Shown piece by piece: positions 24,624 to 35,158 of a stretch of 64,000 bases of DNA (position 1 is the first letter of the stretch; every line of letters starts with the position of its first letter). A model generated the notes under the pieces. It did no database searches, had not been told where the DNA came from, and saw nothing but the letters and a program-made list of their open reading frames with translations. The DNA is from Marinobacter sediminicola (lineage in GTDB: Bacteria > Pseudomonadota > Gammaproteobacteria > Pseudomonadales > Oleiphilaceae). The position numbers and the translations under genes are program-made. The stretch spans positions 1 through 64,000 of the forward strand of contig NZ_JAVIXR010000004.1 of the NCBI RefSeq assembly GCF_031157525.1. The letters are read 5' to 3'.

Positions 24624-25997
24624 ATGCCTTCCTTTAAAGATCTTGATCTGTCTGCAGCCATGCAGGCCAATCTCGCCCAGTTGGGCTTTTCACAACCTAC
24701 GGACATTCAGGAGCGAGCCTTGCCTCATTGCCTGGCGGGTCGTGACGTGATCGCCATGGCGCAGACCGGCAGTGGTAAAACGGCGGCTTTCGGCATCGGA
24801 CTGATTGAAGGTCTCAAGCCTAAACTGTTTGCGGTGCAGGGGTTGGTGCTGTGTCCCACCCGTGAGCTGGCAGATCAGGTAGCGAAGGCCCTGCGGGAAT
24901 TGGCACGGGCGCAGGAAAACGTAAAGATTCTGACCCTCTGTGGCGGCGTGTCTATTGGACCGCAAATTGGCTCTCTGGCTCATGGTGCGCATATCGTTGT
25001 TGGTACACCTGGGCGAATTGCCGACCATCTGCGCAAAGGAACTCTGGATCTGAAGCGACTCACGACCCTGGTTCTGGACGAGGCCGACCGGATGCTCGAT
25101 ATGGGTTTCCAACCTGCCATGGAAGAAATACTGAGTTACACGCCCAAGCAACGTCAAACGCTGATGTTTTCAGCGACCTGGCCGGATTCGATCCGTAAGC
25201 TCAGTGCAGGGTTTCAGCGTGAGCCAGTTGATGTGCGGGCGAAGTCGCAAAGCGTCAATACCGATATTCGTGAGCTGTTTTATGAAATTCCCGCCCCCGA
25301 GCGCACACGAGCCATCGTGAGCTTGTTGTCTGAGCATCAGCCGGCTTCTTGCCTGGTGTTCTGCTCCATGAAGCAACAGTGCGATGAACTGGCAGCAGAA
25401 TTGGGGGCACAAGGGTTCTCGGCTTTGGCGTTGCACGGCGATCTCGAGCAGCGCGAGCGCGATAGCGTCTTGGTACGTTTTGCTAACCAGAGTTGTCAGG
25501 TTTTGGTGGCAACCGACGTTGCAGCACGCGGTCTGGACATCAAGGCGTTGCCATTGGTGATCAACGCCGAACCCGCACGGGATCCGGAAGTGCACACCCA
25601 TCGGGTAGGGCGCACGGGGCGCGCAGGTGAAGCAGGGTTGGCGGTTACGCTGTGTAGCCCCGCACAGGGGCACAAGATCAATCGTCTTGAGAGTGAGCGG
25701 GGCCGCCCGGTTACCTGGGGAGACACCGAAATACTGCTTTCAGTACCCGCAGAGCCAGTCACCCCTGCCATGAAAACGCTTTGTATCGCAGCCGGGCGTA
25801 AGGAGAAGCTCCGCCCGGGGGATGTGCTTGGTGCACTCACCGGAGAAGCCGGCCTGGATGGTAAATCCGTGGGCAAAATCGATCTGTTTGAGTTTCAGTG
25901 CTTCGTCGCTGTCGAGGCAGGGCAGGCCAAACGTGCCCTGAAACGCCTTGAAGATGGAAAAATAAAGGGTCGCAAGCTAAGGGTCAGGCTGGTCTGA
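24624..25997 (+). CDS. dbpA: ATP-dependent RNA helicase DbpA
   Basis: This DEAD-box helicase is activated by 23S rRNA hairpin 92 and acts late in 50S assembly. The 457-residue protein shows the Q motif (FSQPTDIQERALP), motif I AQTGSGKT (about 47-54), PTRELADQV, GTPGR, DEAD in VLDEADRMLDMGF, SAT in MFSATWP, and HRVGRTGRAGEAG. The C-terminal 75 residues form the DbpA-type RNA-binding domain (RPGDVLGALTGEAGLDG, IDLFEFQCFVAV), which separates it from RhlE and SrmB. Upstream, TAGTATACGCCC near 24565 resembles the tRNA-Ser promoter -10 region, so growth-rate control is possible. Confidence 0.95.
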   Translation: MPSFKDLDLSAAMQANLAQLGFSQPTDIQERALPHCLAGRDVIAMAQTGSGKTAAFGIGLIEGLKPKLFAVQGLVLCPTRELADQVAKALRELARAQENVKILTLCGGVSIGPQIGSLAHGAHIVVGTPGRIADHLRKGTLDLKRLTTLVLDEADRMLDMGFQPAMEEILSYTPKQRQTLMFSATWPDSIRKLSAGFQREPVDVRAKSQSVNTDIRELFYEIPAPERTRAIVSLLSEHQPASCLVFCSMKQQCDELAAELGAQGFSALALHGDLEQRERDSVLVRFANQSCQVLVATDVAARGLDIKALPLVINAEPARDPEVHTHRVGRTGRAGEAGLAVTLCSPAQGHKINRLESERGRPVTWGDTEILLSVPAEPVTPAMKTLCIAAGRKEKLRPGDVLGALTGEAGLDGKSVGKIDLFEFQCFVAVEAGQAKRALKRLEDGKIKGRKLRVRLV

Positions 25998-26079
25998 GAG
26001 TGTGTCGTCGCGGGCTTTTCTTGCGCTTTGAGGTCGTGGCGAAGCGCTCGGAAAGTTCGTATAGCCTTTTTTGATTTGG

Positions 26080-26108
26080 TTGCTCACTGCGCCCGAAACC
26101 GGTAAATT
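26080..26108 (+). promoter_or_regulatory. Candidate promoter of oadGAB
   Basis: TTGCTC (26080-26085) and TAAATT (26103-26108) are separated by exactly 17 bases. A start just after would leave a leader of about 100 bases before oadG. Confidence 0.4.
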
Positions 26109-26216
26109 ACGCAGGATTTTGCCTCCGGGTTTATTCCGGCGCACCTAAAGGCTCCGGCCATCGGTGCTCCGGTTCCCTGGGAAAACACACAAATGAATCA
26201 CAGGTAGCTATTCAAT
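26109..26216 (+). other. Leader of the oadGAB operon
   Basis: The interval is GC-rich and carries repeated CCGG and CTCCGG units (CCGGGTTTATTCCGG; GGCTCCGG ... GTGCTCCGG) that could fold. No named riboswitch is recognised and no T-run terminator is seen. A poor AGGTAGC precedes the oadG ATG. Confidence 0.3.
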
Positions 26217-26465
26217 ATGGATGACCTGATGTCACAAGCCGTCGATCTGATGGTTGCGGGTATGGGCTTTGTGTTCGTGTTCCTGATTATTCTGGTGTTC
26301 GCGACCCTGCTTATGTCCAAACTGCTTATCCGGTTTGCACCGCCCGAGCCGGTAACCCCGGCCAAAAAGCCCCGTGCCAAGCCCAAGGCACCTGTTTCAG
26401 TTGATCCTGATACAGCAGAGGCGATTAAACAGGCGATTGCCAAATTCCGGTCGCGCCACAAGTAA
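26217..26465 (+). CDS. oadG: Oxaloacetate decarboxylase gamma subunit
   Basis: OadG is the small membrane subunit that holds the alpha subunit to the beta channel in the Na+-pumping oxaloacetate decarboxylase. The 82-residue protein has one membrane helix (GMGFVFVFLIILVFATLLMSK, about 15-35) and a basic, Pro/Lys-rich cytoplasmic segment. It ends DPDTAEAIKQAIAKFRSRHK, the form typical for this family. The gene is first in oadG-oadA-oadB, with 49 bases to oadA. The operon order is the standard one, and the C-terminal zinc-binding tail of some OadG proteins is short here. Confidence 0.9.
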   Translation: MDDLMSQAVDLMVAGMGFVFVFLIILVFATLLMSKLLIRFAPPEPVTPAKKPRAKPKAPVSVDPDTAEAIKQAIAKFRSRHK

Positions 26466-26514
26466 GTGAGCCGGTAACCGATTAGATAGAACCTTTAAAC
26501 AGAAGGCTGACACG

Positions 26515-28302
26515 ATGACTGATACAAAGAAACCGCTGGGGATTACGGACGTTATACTCCGCGACGCCCACCAGTCCCTGCTTGCCACCCGTATGCGGCT
26601 TGACGACATGCTGCCCATTGCCGAGAAACTCGACAAAGTCGGTTTCTGGTCTTTGGAATCCTGGGGTGGAGCTACCTTCGACTCCTGCATCCGTTACCTG
26701 GGCGAAGATCCTTGGGAGCGCATTCGCGAACTGAAAAAAGTAATGCCCAACACGCCTCAGCAGATGCTGCTTCGTGGCCAGAACCTTCTGGGTTATCGGC
26801 ATTATGCGGATGACGTGGTAGAGCGGTTTGTTGATCGTGCCGCAGAAAACGGCATTGATGTGTTCCGTATTTTCGATGCGATGAACGATCCCCGTAACCT
26901 GGCGACCGCCATCAAGGCCGTGAAGAAAACCGGCAAGCACGCACAAGGCACCATCTCTTATACCACCAGCCCGGTGCACACCATCGAGATGTGGGTAGAG
27001 TTGGCGAAAGAAGTTGCCGACATGGGCGCAGATTCCATTGCGATCAAGGACATGGCCGGTATTCTCAAGCCCTACGTGGCTTTTGATCTGGTCAGCCGCC
27101 TGAAGAAAGAACTCGATATCCCAATTCACATGCAGTGCCACGCGACCACTGGCATGTCTACCGCCACAGCCATCAAGGCAGCGGAAGCCGGAATCGATAA
27201 CGTGGATACGGCCATCTCGTCAATGAGTATGACCTACGGCCACTCGCCCACTGAGGCGGTTGTCGCCATTCTTGAAGGCACCGAGCGTGACACTGGTCTG
27301 GACCTTGTGTTGCTGGAAGAAATTGCCAGTTACTTCCGCGAAGTTCGCAAGAAGTACTCAAAGTTTGAAGGCAGCCTCCGTGGTACCGATTCGCGCATCC
27401 TGATTGCTCAGGTACCGGGTGGTATGTTGACCAACATGGAAGGCCAGCTCAAAGAGCAGAATGCTGCGCATCGATTTGACGAAGTACTGGCTGAAATCCC
27501 CAAGGTTCGTGAAGACTTGGGCTTCATCCCGCTGGTAACTCCGACATCTCAGATTGTTGGTACTCAGGCTGTACTTAACGTTCTGACGGGCGAGCGTTAT
27601 AAGTCTATCTCCAAGGAAACCGCGGCCATCCTGAAGGGCGAGTACGGCTCCGCGCCTGCGCCTTTCAACAAAGAACTGCAGGAAAGGGTTCTGGAAGGTA
27701 AAGAAGCTATTACCTGTCGCCCGGCTGACAATATTGAGCCGGAAATGGACAAGCTGACCGACGAGCTGAAAAAGCTGGCAGACGAGAAAGGCATCAAGCT
27801 GGCGGACAACACCGTTGATGATGTTCTGACCTATGCTCTGTTCCCGCAGATTGGTCTCAAGTTCCTTGAAAACCGCAACAATCCGGATGCCTTTGAGCCA
27901 GTGCCTACGGCTGAAGACGCGCTTCCGGCCAAGAAGGCCAGCGGCCCTGAAACTTATACTGTTGATGTTAACGGTAAGAAGTTCGTGGTTGCAGTGTCTG
28001 AAGGCGGCGAAATCTCCCAGATTCAGGGCGAGGGTGGTGCTGCATCTGCGCCAGCTGCGTCTGCCGCGCCAGCCCCGGCTGCCGGTGAAGGCGAGCCTGT
28101 TATCGCACCTCTGGGTGGCAACATCTTCAAGGTACTGGTGTCACCAGGCGAAGCCGTTGAAGAAGGCGATGTGCTGATTATTCTCGAGGCCATGAAAATG
28201 GAAACCGAGATTCGTGCACCAAAGGCCGGCACTGTCGGCGAAGTCTTCATCAAGGTCGGTGATGCCGTCTCCCCTGATGATGAAATGCTGACAATCGCAT
28301 AA
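26515..28302 (+). CDS. oadA: Oxaloacetate decarboxylase alpha subunit (biotin carboxyltransferase)
   Basis: OadA transfers the carboxyl group of oxaloacetate to its own biotin, leaving pyruvate. The 595-residue protein has the carboxyltransferase TIM barrel ([14 protein letters not shown] at about 17-30; [14 protein letters not shown]; the metal-ligand region MQCHATTGM). The PYC/OadA association domain follows (about 320-460). After an Ala/Pro linker comes the biotinyl domain with the lysine in EAMKMETE (K561). It lies between oadG and oadB in the usual operon and works in the cytoplasm bound to the membrane complex. The length is normal. Confidence 0.96.
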   Translation: MTDTKKPLGITDVILRDAHQSLLATRMRLDDMLPIAEKLDKVGFWSLESWGGATFDSCIRYLGEDPWERIRELKKVMPNTPQQMLLRGQNLLGYRHYADDVVERFVDRAAENGIDVFRIFDAMNDPRNLATAIKAVKKTGKHAQGTISYTTSPVHTIEMWVELAKEVADMGADSIAIKDMAGILKPYVAFDLVSRLKKELDIPIHMQCHATTGMSTATAIKAAEAGIDNVDTAISSMSMTYGHSPTEAVVAILEGTERDTGLDLVLLEEIASYFREVRKKYSKFEGSLRGTDSRILIAQVPGGMLTNMEGQLKEQNAAHRFDEVLAEIPKVREDLGFIPLVTPTSQIVGTQAVLNVLTGERYKSISKETAAILKGEYGSAPAPFNKELQERVLEGKEAITCRPADNIEPEMDKLTDELKKLADEKGIKLADNTVDDVLTYALFPQIGLKFLENRNNPDAFEPVPTAEDALPAKKASGPETYTVDVNGKKFVVAVSEGGEISQIQGEGGAASAPAASAAPAPAAGEGEPVIAPLGGNIFKVLVSPGEAVEEGDVLIILEAMKMETEIRAPKAGTVGEVFIKVGDAVSPDDEMLTIA

Positions 28303-28316
28303 AGGGCCAGCATTCC

Positions 28317-29651
28317 ATGGATAAGTTAATGACGTTATGGACAGGTAGTGGCCTGTTCAATATAGAGCTTGGCCAGGTGATCATGATTGCCGTTGGTCTG
28401 CTTCTTCTGTTCCTTGCGATTCGCAAAGGGTTTGAGCCATTGCTGCTGGTGCCTATCGGCTTTGGTGGCATTCTGGCGAATATTCCGGAGGCAGGGCTTG
28501 CCCTGACTGCGGCAGAAAATGCTATCCATCTTGCCATGAGTGGCGGGAAAGGGGAGTTGCTGGCTGCGCTTGCTGCGCCTCTGGATGTGGCTTATCAGGC
28601 TGGGCAAGCAATTACGCCCGAGCTGAAAGAAGCCTTCAAGGTGGCCGTAAAAGAAGCTAGCTATTCCGAAATGGCAGCAGCTAACACGGTCGCTCAGGAT
28701 GCCGGTTATGGTAATGGCATGCTGTATAACTTCTATTCTGTGGTTATCGGCAGCACCATCGGGCCCCTGGTGATTTTCATGGGTGTTGGTGCAATGACGG
28801 ATTTCGGTCCGTTGCTGGCCAACCCGAAAACCATGCTGCTGGGTGCTGCTGCCCAGTTCGGTATCTTCGGAACAGTTTTGGGTGCAGCACTGCTGGATTG
28901 GCTTGGCATTCTGGAGTTCACGATTCTGGAAGCCGCTGCTATCGGTATCATTGGTGGTGCTGATGGCCCGACGTCCATCTACGTTTCCAGTGTTCTGGCT
29001 CCGCATCTGTTGGGTGCAATTGCGGTATCCGCATACGCCTACATGGCTATGGTGCCGATGATTCAGCCGCCGATCATGAAAGCGCTGACTACAGAGAAAG
29101 AGCGGGCTATCAAGATGTCCCAGCTACGCCCTGTCAGCAAGCGTGAAAAGATCGTTTTCCCGCTGGTTGTTCTGATCGCTGTGGTTCTATTCCTGCCAGA
29201 TGCTGCGCCCCTGCTGGGTATGTTCTGCTTTGGTAACCTGATGCGTGAGTGTGGTGTGGTGGAGCGTTTGAGCGACACTGCCCAGAATGCTCTGATCAAC
29301 ATCACTACGATTTTCCTGGGTTTGTCTGTTGGTTCCAAGCTGATGGCGGACAAGTTCCTGGATGGCCAGACTCTGGGTATTCTGGGGCTGGGTATCGTAG
29401 CGTTTGGCGTGGGCACAGCGTGTGGTGTTCTCATGGCCAAGCTGATGAACAAGTTCAGTAAGGATCCGATCAACCCGTTGATTGGTTCTGCCGGTGTATC
29501 TGCGGTGCCGATGGCAGCGCGGGTTTCTAACAAGGTTGGTCTTGAGGCGAATCCGCAGAACTTCCTGCTGATGCACGCTATGGGGCCGAACGTTGCTGGT
29601 GTTATCGGCTCGGCTGTTGCTGCGGGTGTGATGATCAAGCTACTTAGCTGA
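28317..29651 (+). CDS. oadB: Oxaloacetate decarboxylase beta subunit (Na+ pump)
   Basis: OadB decarboxylates carboxybiotin and exports Na+ across the inner membrane. The 444-residue polytopic protein shows many helices and the conserved blocks [34 protein letters not shown], the Asp-containing [16 protein letters not shown], and [21 protein letters not shown] holds the essential Asp (Asp203 in Klebsiella numbering) for Na+ and proton coupling. It starts 14 bases after the oadA stop. A strong terminator follows at 29672-29705. Confidence 0.96.
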   Translation: MDKLMTLWTGSGLFNIELGQVIMIAVGLLLLFLAIRKGFEPLLLVPIGFGGILANIPEAGLALTAAENAIHLAMSGGKGELLAALAAPLDVAYQAGQAITPELKEAFKVAVKEASYSEMAAANTVAQDAGYGNGMLYNFYSVVIGSTIGPLVIFMGVGAMTDFGPLLANPKTMLLGAAAQFGIFGTVLGAALLDWLGILEFTILEAAAIGIIGGADGPTSIYVSSVLAPHLLGAIAVSAYAYMAMVPMIQPPIMKALTTEKERAIKMSQLRPVSKREKIVFPLVVLIAVVLFLPDAAPLLGMFCFGNLMRECGVVERLSDTAQNALINITTIFLGLSVGSKLMADKFLDGQTLGILGLGIVAFGVGTACGVLMAKLMNKFSKDPINPLIGSAGVSAVPMAARVSNKVGLEANPQNFLLMHAMGPNVAGVIGSAVAAGVMIKLLS

Positions 29652-29671
29652 TTGTTGCCCTTGTAGTTCTG

Positions 29672-29705
29672 AAAACCCCGCCTTGCGTTAGCTCGGTGGG
29701 GTTTT
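29672..29705. terminator. Bidirectional terminator between oadB and the chemoreceptor gene
   Basis: AAAACCCCGCC (29672-29682) pairs with GGTGGGGTTTT (29695-29705) with one mismatch, giving A and T runs on both sides. It serves the convergent oadB and chemoreceptor genes. Confidence 0.85.
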
Positions 29706-29718
29706 CTGCTTTTCAGGC

Positions 29719-31845
29719 TCAGGTTTTCAATCGGCCTAGCTCGGTATCCAGTATTTCAACCTCTTTATCGAGTGATTCACCGCTACCACGCACCCGCTGG
29801 GCAAGCTCGCGCAGATCACTTGCGGCATCACCAATAGCGGTCAGATTTCGGTTTATTTCTTCACTAACAGAGCTTTGCTCTTCTGCAGCTGTGGCTACCT
29901 GAGTGACGTGTTCAACAATGGTGCCTATGCGCGTTACCACAGATGCTAGCGAGTGATCGGCTTCACGGGTGCCTTCAACGGCCATGGTTGCCCGCTCAAC
30001 ACCGGTATTGATGACCGCTACGGTTTGGTGCACTTCTTGCTGCAGGCCATCGATCATTTGACTGATTTCATCGGTTGATTGCCGCGTACGCGATGCCAGT
30101 GTGCGCACCTCATCGGCTACCACCGCAAACCCGCGGCCCTGCTCTCCTGCTCGGGCGGCTTCAATAGCGGCGTTCAGTGCCAGCAGGTTGGTTTGCTCGG
30201 CAATGCCTCGAATGACCTCCAGAATGCGGTTGATCTCTTCACTGCGACTGGCGACATGGCCAATCGCTTTGCTAGCCTCGCCCATATCATCGGCTAAAGC
30301 ACTTACACCCTCAACAGCAGAACCCAGGGTTTCCTGTGTAAAACGAATACCATTCTGTGCCTGGCGAGCATTCTCGGCAGACTCACTGGCAAAGCCAGCC
30401 ACTTCACCAGCGGCCGCTGACATTTCATTCATTGCCGTGACTACGCTGTCTACCTCATGGTGCTGCCGTGTTGTGTTTTCCTCAGTATCCCGGGCAATGG
30501 TGCCGACATCCGTGGCTTGCTCATGTACGCGAACGTTCACCGCTTTCAGGTCGTCAATCATCTCGCGCAGGCGTGCCAGGAACGTATTGAAACCACCGGC
30601 AAGTTCAATCAGTTCGGAATGGGTATCAATATCCAGCTCTCGGGTCAGATCGCCTTCAGCGTTGCTGAGGCTGTTCATTCGGTCGCGAATTTCATCCAGC
30701 GGCCGAATGACAGAACGAACCATCACGATCAGCATTAATACCGAAAAAACGGATACAACAATGCCCACCAGCAACTGACGTTGTGCCGTTGCTGAAACCT
30801 CATTTGAAAGCAGCGTGGTTATTTCATCAAGCTGCGCAAGTGCCGCAGCACGGGGAAGTTCAATCAGCAGCGACCATTCCCGGCCGGCGTCTGCTATCCG
30901 AACCGGGTAGGATACCGCGAGCGTCTCACCGTCATCATAGCGGCCACCATCGCGATGCAGTGCTGCCATTTCGCTGGCCCGCTCGGGCATGGCCTCTGCC
31001 AGCGGCCGCGCCAAGGCGTCACCGTAGTGGCTGCTCGCTACGATCAAGCCTTTCTCGCTCAGTAAAGTGACACGTGATTGCCCGTTATAGAGCTGCCCGC
31101 TGACTGATTTAACAGTGTCTTGCAGGGTATCAAGGTTGATATCGACACCGACAACGCCCGCAAAGTTACGGTCGGCCATGATCGGCACTACGAGCGTAGT
31201 CACCAGCTTGCTGTAGCCGTCTTCAATCTCATAGTTGTACGGTTCCATGATGCAGGAACCTTTGGTTTCCATCGGGCAGAAATACCACTCGGCCTCGCGG
31301 GCACCAAATTCGTTCAGTGTGTCATCGTATTTTTCTTCGGGATCATCCACTTGCTCAAACTGGACATCACCATTACGGTCACGGAAATAATAAATCTCCA
31401 GTGTGCCGGTGGGAGTGCTGTGTTCTTCAACGTTCCCGGTGAAGTATCGGTCCTGGCCATCGTAAGCATTGGGTTCAAATTGGGCGTAAATAGTACTGAG
31501 GTTTTGCTCTGGGATCAGCACTGCACGGACAGCGTCTGATAGGGCGCTACGGCTGATCCGCGCAGAATTATCGGCCGCTATGTTTTCTTGAATAATGTTG
31601 CGTACGATACCCGGAACTTTGAATGCAGCGTTGAACTCACCGCTTACTTGCTCGCCATACTCGCCTGCCGTTGCAAGCAAACGATCCATGACAATACCCT
31701 GCACCAGTGTGCCGGTGTCCTCAGCCAGGCGATCTTCCATCTGGCTAAGCGACAATTGCGCTGTCACCATCATGCTGACGCCCATTACGAGCAACAAGCT
31801 GATAACCAGTGCGTATAGCTTGATCTTAAGCGGTAGCTTTTTCAT
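29719..31845 (-). CDS. Methyl-accepting chemotaxis protein with dCache sensor
   Basis: This transmembrane chemoreceptor has 708 residues. TM1 lies at about 8-30. A periplasmic sensor of about 320 residues has the double-Cache pattern (distal YFTGNVEE..., [13 protein letters not shown]..., [18 protein letters not shown]; proximal [24 protein letters not shown] block). TM2 is at about 357-380 and a HAMP domain follows ([24 protein letters not shown]). The signalling hairpin carries [20 protein letters not shown] and [17 protein letters not shown] at its tip. The C-terminus has no CheR-binding pentapeptide. The ligand is unknown; two cysteines in the sensor could form a disulfide. It stands alone, convergent with oadB. 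Confidence 0.92.
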   Translation of the reverse strand: MKKLPLKIKLYALVISLLLVMGVSMMVTAQLSLSQMEDRLAEDTGTLVQGIVMDRLLATAGEYGEQVSGEFNAAFKVPGIVRNIIQENIAADNSARISRSALSDAVRAVLIPEQNLSTIYAQFEPNAYDGQDRYFTGNVEEHSTPTGTLEIYYFRDRNGDVQFEQVDDPEEKYDDTLNEFGAREAEWYFCPMETKGSCIMEPYNYEIEDGYSKLVTTLVVPIMADRNFAGVVGVDINLDTLQDTVKSVSGQLYNGQSRVTLLSEKGLIVASSHYGDALARPLAEAMPERASEMAALHRDGGRYDDGETLAVSYPVRIADAGREWSLLIELPRAAALAQLDEITTLLSNEVSATAQRQLLVGIVVSVFSVLMLIVMVRSVIRPLDEIRDRMNSLSNAEGDLTRELDIDTHSELIELAGGFNTFLARLREMIDDLKAVNVRVHEQATDVGTIARDTEENTTRQHHEVDSVVTAMNEMSAAAGEVAGFASESAENARQAQNGIRFTQETLGSAVEGVSALADDMGEASKAIGHVASRSEEINRILEVIRGIAEQTNLLALNAAIEAARAGEQGRGFAVVADEVRTLASRTRQSTDEISQMIDGLQQEVHQTVAVINTGVERATMAVEGTREADHSLASVVTRIGTIVEHVTQVATAAEEQSSVSEEINRNLTAIGDAASDLRELAQRVRGSGESLDKEVEILDTELGRLKT

Positions 31846-32035
31846 ACCTCAAATAACCTTCTTGGCTTTAATCATCAATCGGTGTTGTGCGGGGTGTTAC
31901 ATTTGGTTGCAGTATATATGGTGTTATCGGCGGGCAAGTTGATCACTTGACGTGATAAACGTAACGGAACGTTAGCAAAAGCCGCTTTGGCTCTATGAGC
32001 TTAGGAGGTGTCGCCCAGGGAGTTCGGGAGAATAC

Positions 32036-35000
32036 TTAATGAAAATCTCGCGAGCTAATCGGAAGTGACTGAATCAGATGACTCAGGTCTGAGAGCTTCC
32101 CCGCCATAACGTGAACAATCTCTCCCTCTCTTTCCAGAATGCCTTTTACGTGCAACAACCGGGCAGTGAGTAACGGCTTGCGTTGGCGGCGGGCGGTTTC
32201 CAGCCAGACGACTACGTTAACGTTGCCGGTTTCGTCTTCCAGGGTTACGAAGGTAACGCCGGAGGCGGAGCCGGGGCGCTGGCGGCCGGTTACCAGGCCG
32301 GCTACCTGTACGGGGATGCCGGCTTTGGTGGTTTTTAGTTGTTCAGCGCTGAGGCAGAACTGTAGGTGGCCTTGTTCCCGGAGCAAGGCCAGTGGGTGGC
32401 GTTGGAGGGTTAGGCCCTGACTGGCGTAGTCGGCGAGGACGTTCTGGCCTTCGGTGGGTTCCGGCAATTGGTTGCAGGTTTCCAGCTCGTAGTGTTCGTC
32501 GTCTTCGGCGGCAGCGAAGAGCTCAGAGGGTTTTTCGTGGCCCAGCAGTTGCCAGTAGGCTTGATGTCGGTTAGCAGCGAACGCGGGCATGGCGTTGGCG
32601 CCGGCAAGGAGTTCCATGTCTCGTTGGTTGAGGCTTGCCAAGCGGCGTAGCTCTGTGGAAGACCGGTAGCCAGTTTCGGGGCGATTTTGATATAGGCGCT
32701 CGGCGGCACTGCTTGAGAATCCCTGGATGATTCTCAGGCCCAGGCGTAGTTGCAGGTCTGGGCCTTCCAGAGAGTGATTCCACTGGCTGTTGTTGATGTC
32801 GAGAGGTAGTGCCACTACGTTGTGGCGTTTGGCGTCCTGCAACAGTTGCGATGGGGAATAGAATCCCATGGGCTGACTGTTGAGCAAGGCGCAGTAGAAT
32901 GCAGCAGGGTAGTGGCATTTTATCCATGCAGAAACGTAAACGAGCAAGGCGAAACTGGCTGAATGGGATTCCGGGAAGCCATAACCACCGAACCCGCAGA
33001 TTTGCAGGTAGAGGCGTTCGGCAAAGTCGGCATCGTGGCCCCGTGAAAGCATACCGTTGATGAGCTTTTCCCGGAACGGCGTCATGTCGCCATGGGATTT
33101 CCAGGCAGCCATGGCGCGGCGGAGTTGGTCGGCTTCGCCGGCTGTGAATCCGGCGGCCACCATAGCCAGTTTGATGACTTGTTCCTGAAAAATGGGCACG
33201 CCTAAAGTGCGCTCCAGCACGCCACGGATGGCGTCGTTGGGGTAGTCCACCGGCTCCAGCCCATGCTTGCGGCGCAGGTATGGGTGCACCATGTCGCCTT
33301 GAATGGGACCAGGGCGGACGATGGCAACTTCAATCACCAGATCGTAATAGGTTTCAGGCTTCAGTCTGGGCAGCATGTTGATCTGGGCGCGGGATTCCAC
33401 CTGGAATACGCCAATGCTGTCGCCTTTTTGCAGCATGTTGTAGGTGGCCCGGTCTTCCTGGGGAATGTCCTGCATGTAAAAGGGCCGGCCTTTCTGTTGG
33501 CTGATCAATTCCAGTGCTTTGCGGATGGCTGTGAGCATGCCCAGTGCGAGCACGTCAACTTTCATCAGGCCCAGGCTTTCCAGGTCGTCTTTGTCCCACT
33601 GGATAACGGTTCGGTCTGCCATGGCGGCATTTTCCACTGGCACCAGTTCGGACAGGGGGCCGGAGCTGATTACAAAGCCACCCACGTGCTGGGACAGGTG
33701 GCGGGGGAAGCCGAGCAGGGTGTTCACCAGAGCAAAGAACTGGTCTGCCACTTTCGGGTTGCGGGTCAGGCGCTTGTCGAGAATCTGTTGGCGCCAGTTG
33801 GTGGCTTTGTCGCGCCAGTCGATGCCTTCCAGTAGTTGTTCCACCAGTGCCGGATCAAACCCCAGAGCTTTGCCAACGTCGCGAATAGCGCTCTTTGGAC
33901 GATAGCGGATAACTGTAGCTGCCAATGCCGCCCGCTCTCGGCTATAGCGTCGGTAGATGTACTGAATCACTTCTTCCCGGCGTTCGTGTTCAAAGTCCAC
34001 GTCGATATCCGGCGGCTCGTTTCTGTCTTTGGAGATGAAGCGTTCAAACAGCAAATCCACCTGTGCCGGGTTTACTTCGGTAATGCCCAGGCAATAGCAC
34101 ACGGCGGAGTTTGCGGCGGAGCCACGGCCCTGGCATAGAATGTCGCGGCTGCGGGCGAAGGCTACTATGTCGTGAATGGTGAGGAAGTAGTGTTCATACT
34201 TCATCTCTGAAATCAGCCCCAGTTCTTTGCGGATCAGGGCCTGAACAGACAGTGGCGTGCCTGCCGGGTAGCGTCGTCGCTCACCTTCCTGAGTTAGGCG
34301 TTTCAGATAAACAGCCGGGGTTTCTCCCTTTGGCACCAGGTCTGGGGGATATTCGTAACGCAAGCTGCCGGGCTCAAAGGTGCACTGTTGAGCAATGCGT
34401 ACAGATTCTTTCAGCCAGGCTTCCGGAAACAACCGTTGCAGGACCGGTAACGGGCGGAGGTAGCGTTCACCGTTCTGGAATAGACTGTGACCGGCGCTTT
34501 CCAGGCTGGTGTGGTTGCGCAGGGCAGTGAGGACATCTTGCAAAGGTTGGCGTTGCCGGTTGTGCATGTGAACTTCGCCAATGGCCGTAATCGGGCAGCG
34601 CAAGTGGTTACTAAGCCAGCGGGCTCTGGCCAGTTGCTGCTCTTCACCGGATTCCAGGGTGCGGGCGGCGGCAATCCAGAGGCGGTGTTCGAATAACCGG
34701 GTTAACCATTCGCCGCAGGCCAGAGCTTGATCCGCATTAGCTTCGATAGTTGAGGGCGGCAACCACAGGCACAGGCAGTCATCCAGAGCATGTGTTTCCA
34801 CGTCGCTATGGAAAATCCGGTATTGCCCTTTTTCAGCCCGGCGCCGACCGATGGTTATAAACTGGCAGAGCTGCCCATAGCCTTTGCGAGTGCGCGCCAA
34901 AAGAATAAACCGAGACGTGCTGGCACCGGGTGGGCTGTCAGCCAGCTCAAACCAGCTCCCGGTAATCAATTTTACCGGGCTTTCTTTCAGTGCTGCCCAG

Positions 35001-35158
35001 GCGCGGGGGATGCCCGCAACCGAGCAGGCATCGGTGATGGCCAGTGCTGTATACCCAAGCTCTGCGGCGCGCTCTGCAAGTTCATGGGGGTGAGAGGCTC
35101 CAGTCAAAAAAGTGAAGTTACTGAAGCAGAAGAGTTCAGCGTAGGAAGATTCGCCCAT
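32036..35158 (-). CDS. dnaE2: Error-prone DNA polymerase DnaE2 (ImuC)
   Basis: DnaE2 is the C-family polymerase of SOS mutagenesis and works with ImuA and ImuB. The ATG at 35158 overlaps the imuB stop codon by one base (TGATG) and gives 1040 residues beginning MGESSYAELFCFSNFTFLTG. A longer frame up to 35431 reads through imuB and is not used. A PHP domain (about 1-280) is followed by the polymerase core with GRGSAANSAVCYCLGIT, PDIDVDFEHERREEVIQYIY and the catalytic-aspartate region, then YGFPESHSASFALLVYVSAW. An OB-fold is near the C-terminus (VAGLVTGRQRPGSASGVTFVTLED). The length fits DnaE2 rather than DnaE1 (about 1160). Confidence 0.95.
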   Translation of the reverse strand: MGESSYAELFCFSNFTFLTGASHPHELAERAAELGYTALAITDACSVAGIPRAWAALKESPVKLITGSWFELADSPPGASTSRFILLARTRKGYGQLCQFITIGRRRAEKGQYRIFHSDVETHALDDCLCLWLPPSTIEANADQALACGEWLTRLFEHRLWIAAARTLESGEEQQLARARWLSNHLRCPITAIGEVHMHNRQRQPLQDVLTALRNHTSLESAGHSLFQNGERYLRPLPVLQRLFPEAWLKESVRIAQQCTFEPGSLRYEYPPDLVPKGETPAVYLKRLTQEGERRRYPAGTPLSVQALIRKELGLISEMKYEHYFLTIHDIVAFARSRDILCQGRGSAANSAVCYCLGITEVNPAQVDLLFERFISKDRNEPPDIDVDFEHERREEVIQYIYRRYSRERAALAATVIRYRPKSAIRDVGKALGFDPALVEQLLEGIDWRDKATNWRQQILDKRLTRNPKVADQFFALVNTLLGFPRHLSQHVGGFVISSGPLSELVPVENAAMADRTVIQWDKDDLESLGLMKVDVLALGMLTAIRKALELISQQKGRPFYMQDIPQEDRATYNMLQKGDSIGVFQVESRAQINMLPRLKPETYYDLVIEVAIVRPGPIQGDMVHPYLRRKHGLEPVDYPNDAIRGVLERTLGVPIFQEQVIKLAMVAAGFTAGEADQLRRAMAAWKSHGDMTPFREKLINGMLSRGHDADFAERLYLQICGFGGYGFPESHSASFALLVYVSAWIKCHYPAAFYCALLNSQPMGFYSPSQLLQDAKRHNVVALPLDINNSQWNHSLEGPDLQLRLGLRIIQGFSSSAAERLYQNRPETGYRSSTELRRLASLNQRDMELLAGANAMPAFAANRHQAYWQLLGHEKPSELFAAAEDDEHYELETCNQLPEPTEGQNVLADYASQGLTLQRHPLALLREQGHLQFCLSAEQLKTTKAGIPVQVAGLVTGRQRPGSASGVTFVTLEDETGNVNVVVWLETARRQRKPLLTARLLHVKGILEREGEIVHVMAGKLSDLSHLIQSLPISSRDFH

